Below are positions 44,031-54,928 of a stretch of DNA of 64,000 nt, piece after piece. Each line of letters starts with the position of its first letter. Position 1 is the stretch's first letter. Location: assembly GCA_019448385.1 (NCBI GenBank), contig JAGTXO010000041.1:276001-340000 (forward strand). Direction: 5' to 3'. The stretch comes from Diacronema lutheri. Lineage: Eukaryota > Haptophyta > Pavlovophyceae > Pavlovales > Pavlovaceae. A program made the translations under genes and the position numbers. The notes beneath the pieces are model-generated. The model made no database searches, was not told where the DNA came from, and saw only the letters and a program-made list of their open reading frames with translations.

Positions 44031-44697
44031 CGTCGCCGCGCCGCCAGCCACGCGCGGCCGGTGCGCGCAGCGCACCACCGCGTCACCGCCCGGTTGCATG
44101 GCAGGCGCAGGAGCGCTCGCGCCGCTGCCCATCGAGTGTCGTGCGACGGGCGCCCTCCGCCAAGCCGTGGCAGGAGCGGCGCTCGTGTCGCTGCCCCTGC
44201 CCGCGGCGCCGCCACCGCCCGCGCTCGCGATGCAGCGCAGCGGCCATGCGCACGTGCCGCTGCCCAACGGCAACGGCGCGCCGCCGCCGCCAGGTGGTGG
44301 CGGCTGCGGCGCCGCCGCCGGCCCGTCTGCGTGTGCGCCCGACGGTTGGGCTACGGGCGGTGACGCGCGCGCGGGCGCAGCAAACGGCGCGAGCGGCTCG
44401 GCCACCGCCGGCCGCGGCGGCGCGCGCGCGCCGCTCACGTGCGAGACGCGTCACTCGCACCTCACAACGCCGCGCGACGCGTTTGGCCTCGTCGCGATGC
44501 GGCCCGCGCGGCTTGGCTGGCTCGAGCCCAAGCGCGCGCTCGGCGCGGCGGGCGAGTGGGCCGCGCGATGCGGCTCGCCGGCTGATGCGGAGGAGGAGGA
44601 GGACGACGACGATGATGACGACGAGTGGGCCTCGAGTTCGGGCGACGAGTCGGACACGCTCGTGCGCACTGCCGATGCGGAGCAGGGCAGCGGCTGA
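41668..44697 (+). CDS. F-box/kelch-repeat protein with long disordered tail
   Basis: A single-exon gene of 1009 residues from the ATG at 41668. Residues about 15-65 form an F-box-like segment (CVWTIMHRCTAADLLRLALTCKAMH). Kelch-type repeats occupy about 190-480, with the double-Gly signature in LVLVAGGCIH, AWVVGGYDGR, SLYAVGGYGP, HVYAIGGAS and RLVVVGGKG: at least five blades. The second half is Pro/Ala/Ser-rich with a long poly-Ala tract from a GCG microsatellite (about 43953-44030). The C-terminus ends in an acidic stretch (EEEEDDDDDDDE). In known F-box/kelch proteins the propeller selects a substrate for an SCF ubiquitin ligase. Poly-Gly linkers between domains fit the window's general low-complexity style. 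The N-terminus is uncertain because the frame is open further upstream. Confidence 0.8.
43953..44030. repeat. (GGC)n microsatellite
   Basis: About 26 uninterrupted GGC/GCG triplets inside the F-box/kelch gene, read as poly-Ala in its frame. Confidence 0.95.
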
Positions 44698-44837
44698 GCG
44701 GCCTCATGGGCCCGAGTGCCCCCGCTGTTGTTGGGCTGTTGTTGGCATGTGAGTATGTGACGTGTGACGCGTCGCGGAGGTACCCCCTTTTGACTGTCTG
44801 AGCAAGTCACAGGCGTGCAGTCAGCTCGTCTCCCGTC

Positions 44838-45879
44838 TCAGACGCGCTTGGTGAGGCCGGGCATCAGCTCCTCCTTTTTCGCCTGGAAGAATGAGAAAAT
44901 GCTCAGCACGCCCGACTGCGCCTTCCCTCTCCGCGCACCGGGCTGCGCGCGCGTGCGCGCGTGTGCGCGCGCAGGGCAGCACGACGGCGCGCGCGCGGCG
45001 GTGAGCGCGTGATCTGCGCGCGCCGCGCGCGCCGCGGCCGGCGCGCACGCGCGCGCGCGCGCGCGCGCGCGCGCGCGCGGCACCTCGGTGTACGCGTGTG
45101 GCGCGGCGAGGTGCTGCGCGGAGGGAAGGACCGCCTCGTTGACGGAGAGCGAGATGAAGAAGGCGAAGGGCACGAGCCACGCGTTCATCAGCATGAAGCC
45201 GAGCACGAAGCTGCGGTACGCCGCGCGGGCGTGAGCGCGCGGCGCGTGCACGGCACGTTCAGCGGGCGCGCAGGGCGAGCGCGAGCGCCCGGCGCGCGCT
45301 CGGCTCCCGCGCGGCTCACGCGGGCGAGTGGTAGTCCGCGGCAAAGTGGCGTAACCAGCCGTAGGTCGAGAGCACGACCGCGCAGCACGAGAGGAGGAAG
45401 GCGGGCGAGGCGAGCTGCAAGAAGGGGAAGCTCTTCAGCAGCTGGAAGTAGCAGCCGTGCGCGACCATGCCGAAGAGCACGAGCTGGAGGGGCAGGCGCT
45501 CGAACGCGAGGAGCAGCGCGTGCTCCGCCTCGATCGCGAGGATCGCCCAGTAGACGACCCGCTTGGTCAGGCTCGTGTACTCCTCGCACAGCTCGGCCAA
45601 ATAGTAGAGCCCGCACGCTGCGCGCGCGCGGCGCGTTCGCGCGCCGTGGGCGCGAGCACGCGGCTGAGGCCAGGCGTCGCCGCCCGCGTGCGCCCGCACG
45701 CCCGCGGCGCGCGCGCGCACCGAGGCAGATCGCGACGAAGACGAGGAAGAGGTAGCCCGAGACGTACGTCGTCGCCAGCGCCACATACCCCTGCGGCGCG
45801 CGCGGACGGTGCGCGCGCGCCACCTCAGCCGCGGGGAGCCGCACTGCGCGTGCGCGACGCCGGGGCCGGACGGCACCAT
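44838..45879 (-). CDS. TEX261: TEX261/SVP26 (Erv26) family membrane protein
   Basis: Five exons on the minus strand (45879-45877, 45790-45721, 45617-45320, 45210-45084, 44915-44838) give 191 residues, matching the family's roughly 200. Key segments are ATTYVSGYLFLVFVAICLACGLYYLAELCEEYTS, LKSFPFLQLASPAFLLSC, and WLVPFAFFISLSVNEAVLPS, with four or so membrane spans. In yeast Svp26 is a COPII adaptor that exports glycosyltransferases and other type II proteins from the ER. The first exon would be the ATG codon alone, spliced at ATG/GTGCCG; no other upstream ATG can be joined in phase, so the start is the least certain part. The last intron holds a (GC)n tract. The gene is divergent from the next one, with 35 bp between start codons. 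Confidence 0.88.
45048..45079. repeat. (GC)n dinucleotide tract
   Basis: About 31 nt of alternating G and C in the last TEX261 intron, immediately 3' of the donor at 45083 on the minus strand. Such tracts can adopt Z-form DNA. Confidence 0.9.
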
Positions 45880-45914
45880 GCTGACGCAGGTTTGTTACGC
45901 GAGCAAAGAGAGGG

Positions 45915-46683
45915 ATGCCTTCCACCACCACGAACGTTGTCCAAGCGGAAGCGCGGCTGCGGGAGACGATCGTGAGCGAGGAGACAAGGGCGAAGCGGTG
46001 GGATGAGACGCACGGCGCGAATCTCGGTCGGCCCGAGGGCTACCGCGTGCGGCACGTGTGGGACCCGAACGCGCTCTCCAAGGAGGCGAAGCTCTTTGCA
46101 CGCAGGGGCCGCTCCGAGGTGCGCGGCGCCCCACCCGCGTCGTGCGCGGCGCGCCGCCTCGCCTCCCGCGCCGCCCCTGCCCCGCGCGGCTCCGCGTGCG
46201 CATTGCGCCTCGTGCCGCCGCCTCGGGCGACGCTCGTGCCCTACGCACGCTCGTCGCGGACGCGCCCGTCGCCCGCGCGCCGCGCAGTACTCGCGCAAGC
46301 AGATGCCCACGTCGCTGGTGCTCGGGACGCAGTACGATTGGGCCCACCCGCGCGTCGCGCGCTCGTCGCTCTGCCGCTCCGAGCTCATGCAACACCGCAA
46401 GCAGGAGCTCGCGACCGCGACGGACGCGCAGCGCACGGGCGGGCTCGCGCTCTCGCTCGACCGGCCGGCGTTCGGTCCCAACGAGCGCTTCAACACGCAC
46501 AACTCGGCCGGCGTGATCGGGCAGGCCGCGCCCTACGTCGTGCCCGAGCGACCGCGGTACGGCCGGACGACGTGGGCGCTGTCGTCGACGGTCGACTGCC
46601 GGAACGACGCGACGCAGCTCATGTTCTCGGCGAGGACAACGGGCGGCATGCAGCGCGCGGCGGCGCAGCGGCTCTTCGACTGA
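45915..46683 (+). CDS. Unknown conserved-looking protein, possibly axonemal
   Basis: Two phase-0 exons (45915-46118 and 46288-46683) give 199 residues. The sequence is much less Ala/Gly-biased than neighbouring low-complexity regions, so it is likely a real conserved gene. Notable segments are RPEGYRVRHVWDPNALSKEA, YSRKQMPTSLVLGTQYDW, RSELMQHRKQEL, NERFNTHNSAGVIG and APYVVPERPRYGRTTWA. The absence of hydrophobic cores, with scattered Tyr, Pro and Asn motifs, is reminiscent of microtubule inner proteins of flagella, but no specific family is recognised, so this is only a suggestion. Its start codon lies 35 bp from that of TEX261 on the opposite strand. Confidence 0.65.
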
Positions 46684-46936
46684 GGCCGCACGGACGCCAG
46701 CTGCCCGCCGCCGGGCCGCGGCCCGCGGATTGCCCACTCGGCCACGCGTCGCTCCCTCATACACACCTGCAGGGACTTTCGAGCGTTTTTTCGAAAAGGG
46801 CGCCATGTTGTTTGGAGGCACTCGTTAGGAGGCACTACGGCCTTGGCAACAGGTAGGCCCCGTTTTTCCACGCTTGCAAGAGGCGGCCCTCCCCTTTGGC
46901 CCTTCCCACACCTGGAGGGGGAGCGACGGGGCAGCG

Positions 46937-48279
46937 ATGGAGCTGCGGGTGGCCAACAAGTACCGGCTCGGCCGGAAGATTGGCAGCGGGTCGTTTGGCG
47001 ACATCTACCTTGGTGCGCCGCCGCGCCGCCGGCTGCCACGCGCTCCGCGCGCGTGTCAGCGCGGCCGAACGGCCGGGCGTCGTTGTTGGCTCACCAGTCC
47101 GTTCGGCCGCGCCGACGCACGTGCCGCGGAGGCTGGGGAGTGCGCGCGGTCGTCCGGCACGCGTGCGCGCGGCGCAGCGTGTGCGCCGACGGCGCGGCGC
47201 GCGGGCCCCAGCGCGCCGCTCTCGTCGCGCGCGCGCGCTCACTGGCGCGCGCGAGCGTGCGCGCGCCCGCCGCCGCCGCGCCGCGCGCCGCTCGCGCGCG
47301 CGCGCCGGCTGGTGCAGGCACGCACGTGACCACGGGCGAGGAGGTGGCGATTAAGCTCGAGTCGATCAAGAGCAAGCACCCGCAGCTGCTCTACGAGTCC
47401 AAGCTCTACAAGATCCTCGCGGGCGGCGTCGGCATCCCGATGGTGCGCTCGTTCACGGTCGAGGGCGACTACAACGTGATGGTGATGGACCTGCTCGGCC
47501 CGTCGCTCGAGGATCTCTTCAACTTTTGCAACCGCAAGCTCTCGACCAAAACGATCCTCATCCTCGCCGAGCAGCTCGTGCGCGCACAACGCCGCCGAGC
47601 CCGACGCGGAGCCCGCGCCGGCGCCGGCGAGCGTAGCGCGCGCGGCGCGCCGACGCGCCGTGCCGCGAGACGGTGCCGCGCGCTCCGGCCGCGCCCTCCC
47701 GCCGCGCAGTTGCAACGCGTCGAGTACATCCACTACAAGTCGTTCATCCACCGCGACATCAAGCCGGACAACTTTTTGATCGGGCTTGGCCGCAAGGCCA
47801 ACCAGGTCTACGTGATCGACTTTGGGCTGGCGAAGAAGTACCGCGACCCGAAGACGCACCAGCACATCCCGTACCGCGAGAACAAGAACCTGACGGGCAC
47901 AGCGCGCTACGCCTCGATCAACACGCACCTCGGGATTGAGCAGAGCCGGCGCGACGACCTTGAGGCTGTGGGGTACGTGCTCATGTACTTTCTGCGCGGC
48001 TCGCTGCCGTGGCAGGGGCTCAAGGCGGCGACGAAGAAGCAGAAGTACGACATGATCTCGGAGAAGAAGATGTCGACGCCCGTTGAGATCTTGTGCAAGG
48101 GCTACCCCAACGAGTTTGCCGTCTACCTCAACTACTGCCGCTCGCTGCGCTTTGCGGACAAGCCCGACTACTCGTACCTGCGCAAGCTCTTCAAGGACCT
48201 TTTCCTGCGCGAGGGGTACCAGTACGACCACGTCTTCGACTGGACCATCCAGACCCAGGCGGCGCCCAAGCCCGCGTGA
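46937..48279 (+). CDS. CK1: Casein kinase 1 (CK1 family Ser/Thr kinase)
   Basis: Three exons (46937-47012, 47318-47577, 47710-48279) give 301 residues. It begins at [18 protein letters not shown] with the Gly-rich loop. Splicing restores [16 protein letters not shown] with the ATP-binding Lys, then [12 protein letters not shown], and [25 protein letters not shown], with catalytic Asp128. After that come [12 protein letters not shown] (DFG), [30 protein letters not shown] (the CK1 substitute for the APE motif) and LPWQGLKA. The C-terminal extension after the kinase domain is only about 12 residues, so regulatory autophosphorylation tails of the delta/epsilon type are missing. CK1 kinases act in DNA repair, trafficking and circadian or ciliary control. 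The exact substrate role here is unknown. Confidence 0.97.
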
Positions 48280-48717
48280 GGCGCGCGCGGCGCCGTGGCC
48301 GCCGCCCGTCGGCTGGCCGGCGGCGCGGCGCGCGGCGCGCGGCGCGCGGCGCGCCCAAGCGTCCACCGGCCAGCGCGGAGCTGGTCGGCGACGCCCCAGC
48401 CCACGGCGGGCCAATTTGCCGGCGCAGGCGGCGCGCCGCGTCCGGCGCCGCAGCCGACGCGCACGGCGTGCGCGGCCGGGCGTGCACCGCGCGCGGCGGC
48501 GCAGTACACCACCATCCAGCGGCTGGCCCCTCGCTCCGTTAAATGGGGGGTTACGCGCGGCCGGCCCGACCCATCAGTGTCTGCGAGAGCAGCAGTTGAT
48601 GCACCAATGGTCTTCGAACATCACTCTATAGTCTATGGCATTCGTTGGACGGAGGCTTCCAACGACGATTCCCACAGTCTACCCGCGGAAATTTCCACTT
48701 CGTTTCGTGGCGCTCGC
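48280..48717. other. Intergenic region between CK1 and the membrane-protein gene
   Basis: The 3' flank of CK1 and the 5' region of the next gene. Near 48320-48354 are imperfect GGCGCGC repeats. From about 48535 the base composition becomes more AT-rich (TCACTCTATAGTCTATGGCA near 48622-48641), a possible promoter. The frame of the downstream gene is open back to 48295, but the signal-peptide Met at 48718 is the better start. Confidence 0.45.
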
Positions 48718-51700
48718 ATGTGGCCGCGACCCGCGACTCTCGCGCTCGTCCTCGCCTGCGCCGCCGCCCGCACTGGCGCCGCGCCGCCGTCGCCACCGCC
48801 GCCACGCCCCGCCGTTTTCGTTGACTTTGCCGCCGCGCGCGCCTACGCGTCGCGGCCGGCGGGTGGCGCGCTCACGGTGAACAGCACGGTGACCGACCTG
48901 CCTGCGTACAAGACCGCGCGGTTCGATGTGCTCGTGGAAGTGCGCCCGACGACCATCGTGACCATCACGCCGCAGCTGCTGCCCGAAGACCTGGCGGAGC
49001 CCGCGCTCGCCATCACCAACTGGGTGCTCGCTTGGCCGTCGGTCGTCGCGCCCATGCGCGCCGCGCTGGACGCGCTCTTCGAGGAGTCGTACGGCGGCTG
49101 GGCGTACGGCGACGACCTGCAGATGGCCGACGGCTACCACTTTTTTGTTGCGCTCGGCGAGGTCATCGCGCAAAACGCCTCTGCGCGCGACGCCGTGCGC
49201 ATCCTCAACCACACGAACGCGACCAACCTGACGGAGGCCGACACGCCGCCCGGTGGGCAGAACCTCTCGGTCTTTGTCTTCTCGCTCGAGCGCTCGTTCG
49301 GGATCGAGACATTCGTCTTAGCGGCCGACGCCGCGCGACGGCAGCGTCGGCTTGCGACCGAGGGCGCTGCGCGCGTGCCGCGCGCGCTGCAGGAGGAGCC
49401 GGAGCCAGTGGAAAACGTGGCGCAAGAGGAGGAGGAGGAGGTCGCCGAGGTCGAGGTGGTGGCAGCGCCATCGGAGCCGGTGCGGCTGCAGCTGAGAGAG
49501 GCTTTCATTGACGGCGCGTGGCCACCCGAGGGTGGCACGAGCCTTGGCGCCGTGCTGTCCGCCGTGTCCGCCGGCGTCGCCGCGACCGCCGTCGCGATCG
49601 GCGCGGTGGCGGCGGGCAGCGGCGGCGGCGCTGCGCCCGCGGCTGGCGTCGCTGGCGGCGCGGGCGGCGCGGGCGGTGGCTCGCTTCTCGCCGCGGCGCT
49701 GCTGCTCGCGCAGCTGCAGTTCATGCACACGCTGTCATTTGCGCCCGTGCTGCTCCCGCCCGGCTACAAGGTCTTTCTGCACGCCTTCCGCTGGGCCAAC
49801 CTCTTCTGGCTCGGCGGGCCGCGCTCGGCGCTCGGCTGCCAGGCGACGCCGCCGAGCGGGCCGGAGCGCGCGCGCTTCGCCGGCGTTTGGGCGGTGCTCG
49901 ATGACGCGGGCTCGAGCCCGCAGTCGTACTGGTCGCAGCACACGGCGACGCTGCTGCTCGCGCTCGGCCTCTCAGCGGCGGTCAGCCTCGCCGTGCACGC
50001 GTACTGGGCGCGCCGGCTGAAGCAGCCGCTGCCGCCCTTCCTGCAGCCGCCGCGACTGCAGCTGCTCGTTGGCTTCACCGCCTTCCACGGCACCGTGCTC
50101 TCGCAGTGCGTCCTGTGGGTCACCGCGCACGCGGGCGACGGCTGCGGCGCGGGCGGCTACCTGGCGGGCGCGTCGCTCATCTTCTTGCTCGGCCCGTGCG
50201 CGCTCGTCGCGTGGCTCGCGTGGGCGCTGCACGCCATCGTCGCGCGCGGCGGCGCGGTCGGGTGGCGCGAGCACGACATGCGCGCGCTCGCGCGGCTGTC
50301 GCTCGAGTGGCGGCGCGCGCGCGAGCGCCGGCTCGGCGGCAAGGGCGTCGCCGGCGCGCCGGCGGGCGCGCCTGCGTCGGCGGCAGCGGCCGGTGCCGGC
50401 GCGCCGCCGGCCGGGGCGCGCGGCGACGCGGCGGCCGCACCGGCCGCGGCCGAGCGCTCGAGCGGGGGCCGCGCGGCGCGGCTGCTCGCGTCGCTCAGCG
50501 CGTGGCTCGAGCGGGTGCTCGCGAGCTGGGAAGTGGTCACGTCGGCGGGCGAGTGGCAGCCGGCGGGAGAGGCGGCCGCGCACGACCTCGCCGCGGGTCG
50601 GAACGACGACGAGCGCGCGCAGCCGCCGGCCAGCGCGCTCGCGCGCGTGCTGCACCGCGCGACGACCACGCTCGGCGCGGCAGCCGGCGCGGCGCGGCGG
50701 CGATCGGGCGCGCGTTCGGGCGAAATGCGCGCCGACACCGATGTGGCCGCTTGTGAGAGCCCGCCCGATGTGGCGACATCCGCCGACCGTCCGGAGGCGG
50801 CGGCGGGCGCAGAGTCCGCGACGGTCACCGCGCCGTCGGCCGGCCCGCCGCCGCCGAGCCCGCCGCCAGAGCCGGCGACGGGCGCGCGCGCGCCCTCGCC
50901 TACGCGCGCGGATGACGGCGCGGCGTGCGGCATGCGCGCGCCCGTCGAGCCGGCGGGCGCGGCGTGCGGCGCAGGTGGCGAGCGTCGCGCGTCGCGTGCG
51001 CGCGCGCTCGCCGAGCGTGCACGCGCGATCGGCCGCGCGGCAAGCCACCGGCTGTCCGGCGCGGCCGGCGGCGCGCCAGCGGCCGCGCGCGACGAGGCGA
51101 ACGACGCGCGGCGCGGCGTCGAGCTGATCGGTCGGCTCGGCCTCATCTTTGAGGCACGGCGTGGCCCGGCGACGCTGCATCTACCGCTCGAGATGGCGCG
51201 CGTCGCGCTGCGCTGCGTGCTGCTCGTGTGCGTGCCCGCGACGCTGTCGGGCCTGTCGGGCGGGCTCGTCATCGTCCTCGAGCTCGCCGACGCGGCCGTC
51301 GTCGTCGTGTGGCGGCCGTTCGTCGAGCGGCAGCAGAATGCGACACGCACGGCGCTCGCGCTCGCGCGCGCGCTGCACGTGACCGTCCTGTTCTGCGGCG
51401 GCTGGTCCGGCGCGCCGCCGGCCGGGATCGCCGCGGCGCTCGTCGTGCTGCAGCTCCTCACGCTGCTCCTCGCGCTCGGCGCCGCGGCAAGCGCGGCCGC
51501 GCACGACCTCGCGCAGCTGCGCGCCGACAGCGTCGCACTCATCCGGCGCGCGGCCGAGGCGGTGGACGCACCCGGCGCGGCGGCGGGCGGAGGCGTGGCG
51601 GGCGCGCTCCCGCGGCCGCTCTTCGCCAAGTTGCTCGCGCGCGCGGTGGGCGTGCTCGCGAGCACGATGCCCAAGAGCGAGCGCGCGCTGCGCGCGCGCG

Positions 51701-52509
51701 CTCTCGACGCGTACGCGGCCGAGTTTGCGCGCACGGAGCGCGGCTCCGACGCGGGCGGCGACGGCGGCGCGCGCGACGACGCACCGCGCGAGTTGGTCCT
51801 CGAGGAGGGCGGCGGTGGCGGTGCGCGCGCGCACGCGCCGCCGCTCACGCACCCGCGAGAGGCGCGCCGCGCGCTCGAGCGGCAGGCGCGCGCGCGCGCG
51901 CTCGCGCGTGCGCTCCTCGAGGCGGCCGGTCGGCCGACCGACGGCACGACGCCCGACGCCGACGCGCAGCTCTTCGGCGGCGACGCGCTCGCGCGCGCAC
52001 GCGCGCACGAGCGCGCGTGCGCCGCGCTGCAGGCGACCGTGCGCGAGGTGTGCGCCACTGAATGGCAGCTGCCGCTGCAGGGCGCGCTCGCCGACGGCGG
52101 CGCGCCGCCGACGAGCGCAGCGTCCGCCGAGCTCCTCGCTGGTGCGCTCCGCGCGCTGCTCGACGAGGAGGGCGCGGGCGCGGTGCGCCTCGCCGCTGAG
52201 CTTGGCGGGCTCGGCGAACGCGCGACCGAGTCGTTTGTCGCCGCGGCCGCGCCGGCGCTGCGCGCCGTCTTCGAGCCGCGGCTCGTGCGCAATGGCGCGC
52301 GCATGCTCAACGCGATCGTCCCGCCCGAGCACGCGATCCCTGCGCCGCCCGACGACTCGGCGACCGCCGGAGGCGCACTCCAGCGCCTGCGCGCGCGCCT
52401 GCGCGCGACGGTGTCGCCGCACGCGGCCGCCGGCGACTGCGAGCGCGCGACCGCCGCGGAGGAGCGGCGGCGCACCGGGGACGTCGAGGCGGCGCGCGTC
52501 AAGGGCTAG
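48718..52509 (+). CDS. Large polytopic membrane protein with signal peptide
   Basis: A single-exon frame of 1263 residues. It starts with a signal peptide (MWPRPATLALVLACAAARTGA). A lumenal or extracellular part of about 230 residues follows, with several N-glycosylation sequons (NST, NAS, NHT, NAT, NLT, NLS) and an acidic patch. Membrane spans come next: a Gly/Ala-rich one near residue 300, LAAALLLAQLQFMHTLSF, then LLALGLSAAVSLAVHAYW, LLVGFTAFHGTVLSQCVLW, LIFLLGPCALVAWLAWAL, and a second cluster near 830-930 (VALRCVLLVCVPATLSGLSG, LHVTVLFCGGW, ALVVLQLLTLLLALGAA). The final 300 residues are charged and helical. The organisation recalls TRP-like or Flc-like membrane proteins, but no defining motif was found. 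I leave the function open. Confidence 0.7.
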   Translation: MWPRPATLALVLACAAARTGAAPPSPPPPRPAVFVDFAAARAYASRPAGGALTVNSTVTDLPAYKTARFDVLVEVRPTTIVTITPQLLPEDLAEPALAITNWVLAWPSVVAPMRAALDALFEESYGGWAYGDDLQMADGYHFFVALGEVIAQNASARDAVRILNHTNATNLTEADTPPGGQNLSVFVFSLERSFGIETFVLAADAARRQRRLATEGAARVPRALQEEPEPVENVAQEEEEEVAEVEVVAAPSEPVRLQLREAFIDGAWPPEGGTSLGAVLSAVSAGVAATAVAIGAVAAGSGGGAAPAAGVAGGAGGAGGGSLLAAALLLAQLQFMHTLSFAPVLLPPGYKVFLHAFRWANLFWLGGPRSALGCQATPPSGPERARFAGVWAVLDDAGSSPQSYWSQHTATLLLALGLSAAVSLAVHAYWARRLKQPLPPFLQPPRLQLLVGFTAFHGTVLSQCVLWVTAHAGDGCGAGGYLAGASLIFLLGPCALVAWLAWALHAIVARGGAVGWREHDMRALARLSLEWRRARERRLGGKGVAGAPAGAPASAAAAGAGAPPAGARGDAAAAPAAAERSSGGRAARLLASLSAWLERVLASWEVVTSAGEWQPAGEAAAHDLAAGRNDDERAQPPASALARVLHRATTTLGAAAGAARRRSGARSGEMRADTDVAACESPPDVATSADRPEAAAGAESATVTAPSAGPPPPSPPPEPATGARAPSPTRADDGAACGMRAPVEPAGAACGAGGERRASRARALAERARAIGRAASHRLSGAAGGAPAAARDEANDARRGVELIGRLGLIFEARRGPATLHLPLEMARVALRCVLLVCVPATLSGLSGGLVIVLELADAAVVVVWRPFVERQQNATRTALALARALHVTVLFCGGWSGAPPAGIAAALVVLQLLTLLLALGAAASAAAHDLAQLRADSVALIRRAAEAVDAPGAAAGGGVAGALPRPLFAKLLARAVGVLASTMPKSERALRARALDAYAAEFARTERGSDAGGDGGARDDAPRELVLEEGGGGGARAHAPPLTHPREARRALERQARARALARALLEAAGRPTDGTTPDADAQLFGGDALARARAHERACAALQATVREVCATEWQLPLQGALADGGAPPTSAASAELLAGALRALLDEEGAGAVRLAAELGGLGERATESFVAAAAPALRAVFEPRLVRNGARMLNAIVPPEHAIPAPPDDSATAGGALQRLRARLRATVSPHAAAGDCERATAAEERRRTGDVEAARVKG

Positions 52510-52973
52510 GCGGCCGAAGACGGCGCTCGCCGGGCAGCGTCGGTCCAAAGTCTGGGCGACGACCCTGTGCACGCCGGCAGCGGGGATGGCCGGGACGGCA
52601 AGGACGCAACAGGACGCGGCAGGGGCGGACACCCACACACGTCTAGCCACCCCTCGCCGGCTCCCGTCGGCCGCCGCCGCCGTCGCCACGCCGGCAGCAG
52701 ACGCCGTCCACACCGCCGCAGGCGTCCACGTCAGCCTGGACGCCGTGGACTGCGCGGCGCTGCGGCGGCGCCTGCCCGCGCGCTATCTGCGCACGCTCGA
52801 GCAGGATCTGCGCGTGCCCACGCACGACGCACGCTTACATCCCAACGACGGTCGCCACCATGAACGAACGTTCATGAACGGCAAGACTATGATTATACTC
52901 ACATTGAAACGTTATTCTTCAGACGTTGTTACTATGGGGATATAATTATTCTTGTGAATGCCAATACTGTGGC
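52510..52973. other. Intergenic region upstream of the truncated sulfotransferase-like copy
   Basis: GC-rich for the first 340 bp, then distinctly AT-rich from about 52865 to 52970 (for example ACTATGATTATACTCACATT). The AT-rich part lies directly before the start codon at 52974 and looks like a promoter. An Arg-rich open stretch at 52640-52860 has no recognisable product. Confidence 0.45.
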
Positions 52974-54928
52974 ATGCGTGCGTGGTGGAGCGGCCTGTGG
53001 CTCCTCGCATCCGTGGCCGCGAGTGGCCGCGGTGACGCGCCCGACCCGGCAGCGGCAAGCGGCGCGGCCGAGCTAAGGCGCCCGTCAGACGTCCCCGCGC
53101 CGCACGGCGCCGACGCCGACGGCGGCGGCGCCGACGCCGAGCCCTCGGGCGGCGCGCAGCGCGTGCGGCCTCGGTCGATCGTCTTCCGGCCGCGCGCGCC
53201 CAACGCGCTCGGCTTCCACACGATCCACATCGAGTGCATGCCCAACTCGGGGTGCACGCTGTTTGCCGAGTTCATCTGCGGCCAGCTCCTCTCAACCGGC
53301 GCGGCCGTCGCCTGCTTCCCCGACATCTTCGACTGCACGGCGCTCGTGCCGCGCCGCGCGGACGAGTCGGCCGCGAGGCCGCACCACTACGTCGCGAAGG
53401 TGAAGACGTGGCCAATCTGGGGCGACGCGGCCGGGCGCGAGGTGGAGCCGCCGCCTGAGATCGAACGCTCGACGGGTACGCTCGCCGCGTGGGCGGAGGT
53501 GTCCCCGAGCGCTCACATCTTGTTTGGGCGCGACCCTCTGCAGAATTACTTGTCGCTCCGCTCAAAGGCCTTCTGCTCGGCATGCGGCGGCATGCGCTCG
53601 CACTTTGCGCACCTCGACCGGCTCTTCGCGCGCGACTACGCGCCGTACGCCGCGCACGCCGACGCGCAGGCCGCCCTCTTTGCCGAGGGCCGTGCGCCGC
53701 CGCTCGCCGAAGCGCCGGCGGGTGCGGCGGGCGCGTCCTACGTTGGCGGTTACGCCGGGTACTGGGACGCGGTGCTCTTTGCGGAGGATATGGCCGAGCC
53801 GCGCGCCTTCCTGAGCATGCTCGCCGCGCTGCTCGGCCGGTCGGCTGTCGGGCACGAGCCGATCGGCGTTCGCCAGTTTGGAATGATGGGATGGCAGGCG
53901 AGCAGCCGCAACGGCGCGCGTGCGTGCGCGCTTTGGCACGCACGCGCGCGCTCACCCGCGCGCGGGGCGCTGCTCGTTCGCGCGCGCCGCGCCTCGCAGG
54001 CGTACCAGCACAAGCGGCTCGCCGCGCACGACGCTGCGCTTGGCTACCGGTGGGCGGGGATTCCGGTCAACGGCAGCTCCGCGGGGCGCTACTTTTCAAA
54101 GGGCAAAGCGCTCCGCTTGGCTCGGGCAATTCGCGCATCATCTACGACAGCGCAAAGCCCTTCTACGCGCCCAAGGTCAAGCGCGCCACGGCTGGCGAGC
54201 AGGGCCTCGCGCGCTTCCTCGCGCCCGCGATGGCGGCCGCATATGCAGGCGGCTGGCAGCGGCCGGCGCCGACCGGCGCACGCGGCCCGCCGCCCGCGTG
54301 GGGCACGAGCGCGGGCGCAGCGCCGGCGCATGTGGCCGCTGCCATCGTCGCGCAGGTTGGGCTCGTCGACACCGTGGCCGTCGACGAGTCAGTGGCGGAC
54401 GGTGGCGCCGACGCGGCCGGCGCGGCCGACGCGCGCGCGCCGGCGCTCTCGGCCGTGCTCGCCGCGCTCGGCCCGCGCCAGTGTGACGCCTGCCGCGGGG
54501 CGCAGGGCAGCGCGTGCCCAGCCGCGGCCGGCGCACCCGGCTCTGCGCCCGCGCTGAGCGGCCCCGCCGTGCAGCTCTTCGGCACGCTGACGCTGCACGC
54601 GCCGCGCGCGGAGCGGGCGCGGGCAAGCGCGGCCAGGATGGCGTGGCTGCGCGCGGCGCCGCGCATCTTCTTTCCGGCGCTGCCCGCGCCCGGCACTGGC
54701 CGGTTCCACGGCGTCTTTCCCGCGGATGACCTCACGCGCTACGCGCAAGGCCGCGCGCGCGCGGACGTGGACGCAGCGCGTGCGGACGCGAACGCGGAGC
54801 GCGCGGCGGAGGCGGTGCGCGCGCGGATGGCAAAACGAGCAGTTGGCATAAAAGCGTCCAGCGCGCACGGGGGGTTGAATCCTCATTCACTCCTTGCTCG
54901 CGCGCGTTCGCGTGAGCCTTCCCCCTAG
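52974..54928 (+). pseudogene. Truncated, frameshifted copy of the sulfotransferase-like/GT61 gene
   Basis: It starts like its neighbour (MRAWWSGLWLLASVAASG, a signal peptide) and carries the same sulfotransferase-like domain, nearly identical in DNA to 55948-58030. A single T is missing at about 54117, where the downstream copy has three Ts, so the frame shifts in the middle of the domain and stops at 54557. The unshifted frame stays open to 54928. It lacks a 27-bp segment and about 200 bp near the 5' end that are present in the other copy. It ends before the membrane and GT61 regions. Either a sequencing slip or a true mutation could explain the shift; even unshifted it would be a short protein of about 650 residues. 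Confidence 0.8.
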
